Below are positions 61,325 to 64,000 of a stretch of DNA of 64,000 nucleotides, in pieces (the first letter of the stretch is position 1; each line of letters starts with the position of its first letter). Source of the stretch: Vagococcus humatus (GTDB lineage Bacteria > Bacillota > Bacilli > Lactobacillales > Vagococcaceae); assembly GCF_003950325.1 (NCBI RefSeq), contig NZ_PXZH01000001.1:744001-808000 (forward strand). The letters are read 5' to 3'. The position numbers and the translations under genes were made by a program. The notes beneath the pieces were generated by a model. That model worked only from the letters and a program-made list of their open reading frames with translations. It was not told where the DNA came from and did no database searches.

Positions 61325-62278
61325 ATGAAAAAAATCAAAAAATGGCTATTTGCCTCAGGTTTAGTTGGTCTTTTATTTACCTTATCAGGTTGTGTCCAAA
61401 CCTATAAAAGCGGACCTAAACTTGGACAACCCACTGGTGAAGGTTGGGTCTTTAATTTATTAGTAAAACCTATGAACCATATTATCCAATTGTTTGTAGA
61501 TACATTTGGAAGTTATGGTGTGGCAGTTATTGTACTAACTATTGTAGTTAGAGCTATTTTAATGCCTTTAATGCTTTATCAAACAAAAAAATCTACCTAC
61601 ATGTCAGAAAAAATGCAATACCTAAAACCTCACATGGAAGGAATCCAAGCGAAGCAAAAAGAAGCTACTTCTCCTGAAGAACAACGTGAAGCTGCTATGG
61701 AATTACAACGTTTTTATAAAGAGAATGGTCTAAGTATGTTTGGCGGAATGGGATGTTTACCTCTTCTTATTCAAATGCCTATCTTTACTGCTCTTTTCTT
61801 TGCCATTAAATATGCCCCTAACATTGAACATGCTACTTTCTTAGGTGCCTCATTAGGAAAACCTAATCTAATGTTCACTGTGATTGCAGGTTTTGCTTAT
61901 TTAATTCAAAGTTACATTATGTTATACGGTGTGCCTGAAGAACAGAAAAAACAAATGAAGACCATGATGTTTATGTCTCCTATGATGATTGTGATGATGT
62001 CCTTTAGAGCACCAGCAGGGGTGACACTTTACTGGATGATTGGTGGTTTAGTTAGTATTATTCAAACAGTTATTACTACTTTCTATCAAAAACCACGAAT
62101 TAAAAAACAAGTGGATGAAGAATTCAAAAAAAATCCACCAAAAGTTCCTAAAACAGTGACGACTCCTAATAAAAAACGCGCTAGTCAAGCATCAGTTAAA
62201 CAAGGGATAAACCAATCTAAAAACAAACAAAGCAAAGGTCGAAATGCAGGTAAACAACAACGACCTAATAAAAAATAA
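61325..62278 (+). CDS. yidC: Membrane protein insertase YidC (YidC2/OxaA2 type, lipoprotein)
   Basis: 317 residues. Lipoprotein signal with lipobox LSGC (Cys about 23), then five membrane segments of the YidC core (FGSYGVAVIVLTIVVRAILMPL; FGGMGCLPLLIQMPIFTALFFAI). The last about 57 residues are strongly basic (KKQVDEEFKK...KQQRPNKK), which is the ribosome-binding tail of YidC2-type insertases. Inserts membrane proteins with or without SecYEG. Confidence 0.95.
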   Translation: MKKIKKWLFASGLVGLLFTLSGCVQTYKSGPKLGQPTGEGWVFNLLVKPMNHIIQLFVDTFGSYGVAVIVLTIVVRAILMPLMLYQTKKSTYMSEKMQYLKPHMEGIQAKQKEATSPEEQREAAMELQRFYKENGLSMFGGMGCLPLLIQMPIFTALFFAIKYAPNIEHATFLGASLGKPNLMFTVIAGFAYLIQSYIMLYGVPEEQKKQMKTMMFMSPMMIVMMSFRAPAGVTLYWMIGGLVSIIQTVITTFYQKPRIKKQVDEEFKKNPPKVPKTVTTPNKKRASQASVKQGINQSKNKQSKGRNAGKQQRPNKK

Positions 62279-62281
62279 GTC

Positions 62282-62326
62282 AAAAAAGACAAGGATAAAT
62301 GAACGATTATCCTTGTCTTTTTTATT
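62282..62326 (+). terminator. Terminator of yidC
   Basis: AAAAAAGACAAGGATAA / TTATCCTTGTCTTTTTT stem, 17-bp, with a 7-9 base loop. Confidence 0.92.
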
Positions 62327-62615
62327 TTTCCTCATATTTCTCTGAATTGAATGACATTAAAATAACCCTTATTTTATTTTTGTTCATACTCTCACTAACT
62401 TTAATCCTTTTGAAAAAACAAAGAAATAAGCTTTTTATTTTGACAAGAAATCCTTGTAAGGTAAATCGATTAACAGAACATGTTTATAAACTCAACCTTT
62501 CAGAAAATTTTGCTTAAATTTCATAGAGTCTCTCATAAAAATATGCTATAGTATGACTTGTGCTTTTAGTTTTATAGGACGAAATAAGATAGGAATAAGA
62601 TAGGAGATTGGTTTT
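62327..62615 (+). other. Intergenic region before the phosphate transporter genes
   Basis: Holds AT-rich sequence and an extended -10 TGCTATAGT (62544-62552), about 65 bases before the DUF47 gene. A 72-codon frame (62299-62517) starts inside the yidC terminator and is not believable. No PhoB-box-type repeat was recognised. Confidence 0.55.
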
Positions 62616-63236
62616 ATGTTTTCAAGAAATAAGAAAGATCAATTTGGTGCACTGTTACATGATATGACTACAAATGTCAAAGAGGCGGCAGACTATTTTT
62701 CATCATTCTCTGTTGAAAAACCAGAGGATGTCACTATTTTTGCTCAAACTGTTAATGAGTATGAATCTAAAGGAGATGGCTTTGTCTATCAAATGATTGT
62801 TCAATTAAATGATACCTTCATTACTCCAATTGAACGAGAAGATTTGTTAGAATTAACTAACCGGATAGACGATGTGTTAGACGGTATGGAAAAAGCAGCT
62901 TTATCCTTTGAAATTTGTCACATGACTCACTTAAATGACTACATTTCACAAATGACTGCTGAAATTTGTCAAGCAACTGAAAATATTGCAGAAGCAGTCG
63001 ATTGTATTTTCAACAAACAGTTACAAAAAGTAAATGATTATTCTAAAAATATTAAACAAAATGAATCTAAATGTGATGATCTTTACCGAGAAGCTCTACT
63101 AGAACTTTTCCGAGTTGAAGAAGATCCTATCCGTTTAATTCGATACCAAACTGTCTATGAAGATTTGGAAGCAATTATTAACTTCTGTGAAGATGTGGCG
63201 AAAACATTAAATTCTATCGTCATGAAAAATGCTTAG
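62616..63236 (+). CDS. DUF47 family (PhoU-like) phosphate transport accessory protein
   Basis: 206 residues, all-helical, with PhoU-like pattern VNEYESKGDGFVYQMI and DRIDDVLDGMEKAA. DUF47 proteins accompany Pit transporters and are thought to regulate them. ATG behind AGGAGATTGGTTTT. Thirteen bases before pit. Confidence 0.9.
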   Translation: MFSRNKKDQFGALLHDMTTNVKEAADYFSSFSVEKPEDVTIFAQTVNEYESKGDGFVYQMIVQLNDTFITPIEREDLLELTNRIDDVLDGMEKAALSFEICHMTHLNDYISQMTAEICQATENIAEAVDCIFNKQLQKVNDYSKNIKQNESKCDDLYREALLELFRVEEDPIRLIRYQTVYEDLEAIINFCEDVAKTLNSIVMKNA

Positions 63237-63249
63237 GGGGAGTTAAGAA

Positions 63250-64000
63250 ATGGACCAAACTCTTCTACTCATGATTTTCATTGTGGCTGCCGCTTTAATT
63301 TTTGACTTAATTAACGGCTTTCATGATACAGCTAATGCTATTGCTACTAGCGTGTCAACTCGGGCTCTAAAGCCTCGACAAGCCATTCTCATGGCAGCGT
63401 GTATGAACTTTTTAGGTGCGGTTTCCTTTACCGGTGTAGCTAAGACTATTACAAAAGGTATCGTAGACCCAATTGCCCTTCCAAAAGGAGAAGTGGTAAT
63501 TTTAGCTGCGTTGATTTCTTCTATTATTTGGAATTTAGTCACTTGGTATGTAGGAATACCTAGTAGTTCTTCTCATGCGTTAATCGGGTCAATTGCAGGT
63601 GCTGCTATTGCATCGGCTGGAGTGAATGCCATTCATTATGCTGGCTTTATTAAAATTATTGTCGGATTAGTTCTTTCTCCAGTCATTGCCTTTGTAACTG
63701 GTTTTATTGTCTACACCATTATCAAGACCCTTTTTAAAAATTTGAATTTGTCCAAGGCAAATAATCGGTTTAGGCTGTTTCAAATTTTGACAGCAGCTCT
63801 TCAATCCTTTACTCACGGAACAAATGATGCCCAAAAAGCTATGGGAATCATTACTATGGCTTTAATGGCTAATGGGTACCAACAAGGTTCTGAAGTCCAG
63901 CATTGGGTCCAATTTGCTTGTGCTACTGCAATGGCAATTGGTACTAGTATTGGTGGTTGGAGAATTATTAAAACAGTTGGTGGTAAAATCATGAAAATAA
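63250..64000 (+). CDS. pit: Inorganic phosphate transporter, PiT family, partial (3' end outside window)
   Basis: Low-affinity phosphate symporter. 250 codons present from the ATG at 63250 (GGGGGAGTTAAGAA ribosome site); runs off the window. Contains the first PD001131-type signature GFHDTANAIATSVSTRAL near the N-terminus and its repeat FTHGTNDAQKAMGI near residues 188-201, plus GIPSSSSHALIGSIAG. Several membrane helices. Cotranscribed with DUF47. Confidence 0.94.
   Translation, partial: MDQTLLLMIFIVAAALIFDLINGFHDTANAIATSVSTRALKPRQAILMAACMNFLGAVSFTGVAKTITKGIVDPIALPKGEVVILAALISSIIWNLVTWYVGIPSSSSHALIGSIAGAAIASAGVNAIHYAGFIKIIVGLVLSPVIAFVTGFIVYTIIKTLFKNLNLSKANNRFRLFQILTAALQSFTHGTNDAQKAMGIITMALMANGYQQGSEVQHWVQFACATAMAIGTSIGGWRIIKTVGGKIMKI

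Noticed and set aside
62299-62517. 72-codon open frame with a hydrophobic stretch after yidC
   Set aside because: It starts within the loop of the yidC terminator, has no ribosome site and its end is just before the next promoter; composition is that of random AT-rich DNA.

Overview
The window is a stretch of low-GC Gram-positive chromosome from the order Lactobacillales. The closest fit by gene content and order is Enterococcaceae (Enterococcus/Vagococcus-like): a class A PBP beside ccpA-pepQ, cggR-gap-pgk-tpiA followed by gpmI and eno, a Rph-RdgB fusion after murI, and acyP beside a lipoprotein YidC. The genus is inferred from content only. Nearly everything is core genome. I see no insertion sequence, prophage, CRISPR array, integrase or toxin-antitoxin pair, and no clear candidate for a wholly new multi-gene system. 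The most interesting material is regulatory DNA and a few unassigned small genes.

Layout. 1-8.6 kb: a left-truncated dihydrolipoyl dehydrogenase with two lipoyl domains and its own inverted-repeat promoter, a MarR regulator, a DUF3290-DUF421 membrane gene cluster, a beta-glucoside-type PTS/antiterminator operon with promoter, cre, RAT and terminator all visible, a GNAT acetyltransferase and an orphan SorC/DeoR regulator. 8.6-13.5 kb: small unknown proteins, a HAD nucleotidase, an RtcB-type RNA ligase, and pyrG with a CTP-sensing reiterative-transcription attenuator. 13.6-20.9 kb: the glycolytic operon cggR-gap-pgk-tpiA-gpmI-eno, with a CggR operator of the Bacillus architecture and internal terminator-like hairpins. 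20.9-28.3 kb: rpoN, tRNA-Arg(CCG), clpP with a CtsR box, a DsbA-like protein behind a 28-bp perfect palindrome, and the rapZ-yvcK-whiA operon. 28.3-36.4 kb: uvrBA with an SOS box, a glutamine-type ABC transporter, and a thioredoxin/DsrE pair.

36.4-44.5 kb: yebC, tmcAL, trxB, a heterodimeric ABC exporter, a UPF0154 protein and endonuclease IV. 44.6-51.8 kb: class A PBP, ccpA (cre-autoregulated) divergent from pepQ, YtxH and DUF948 proteins, and an MscS channel. 51.8-58.9 kb: the murI / rph-rdgB / phosphodiesterase / cbpB operon and pheST under a T-box. 59-64 kb: an HxlR regulator, an HD protein, a TrmH-family methyltransferase, acyP, yidC, and a DUF47-Pit phosphate transporter cut by the window end.

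The genes are mostly central carbon metabolism and its control (CggR, CcpA, LicT, YvcK/RapZ), envelope synthesis (PBP, MurI, YidC), genome maintenance (UvrAB, Nfo) and thiol redox (TrxB, Trx, DsbA-like, HxlR). Many start codons were moved downstream from the longest reading frame because a purine-rich ribosome site sits inside the longer frame.
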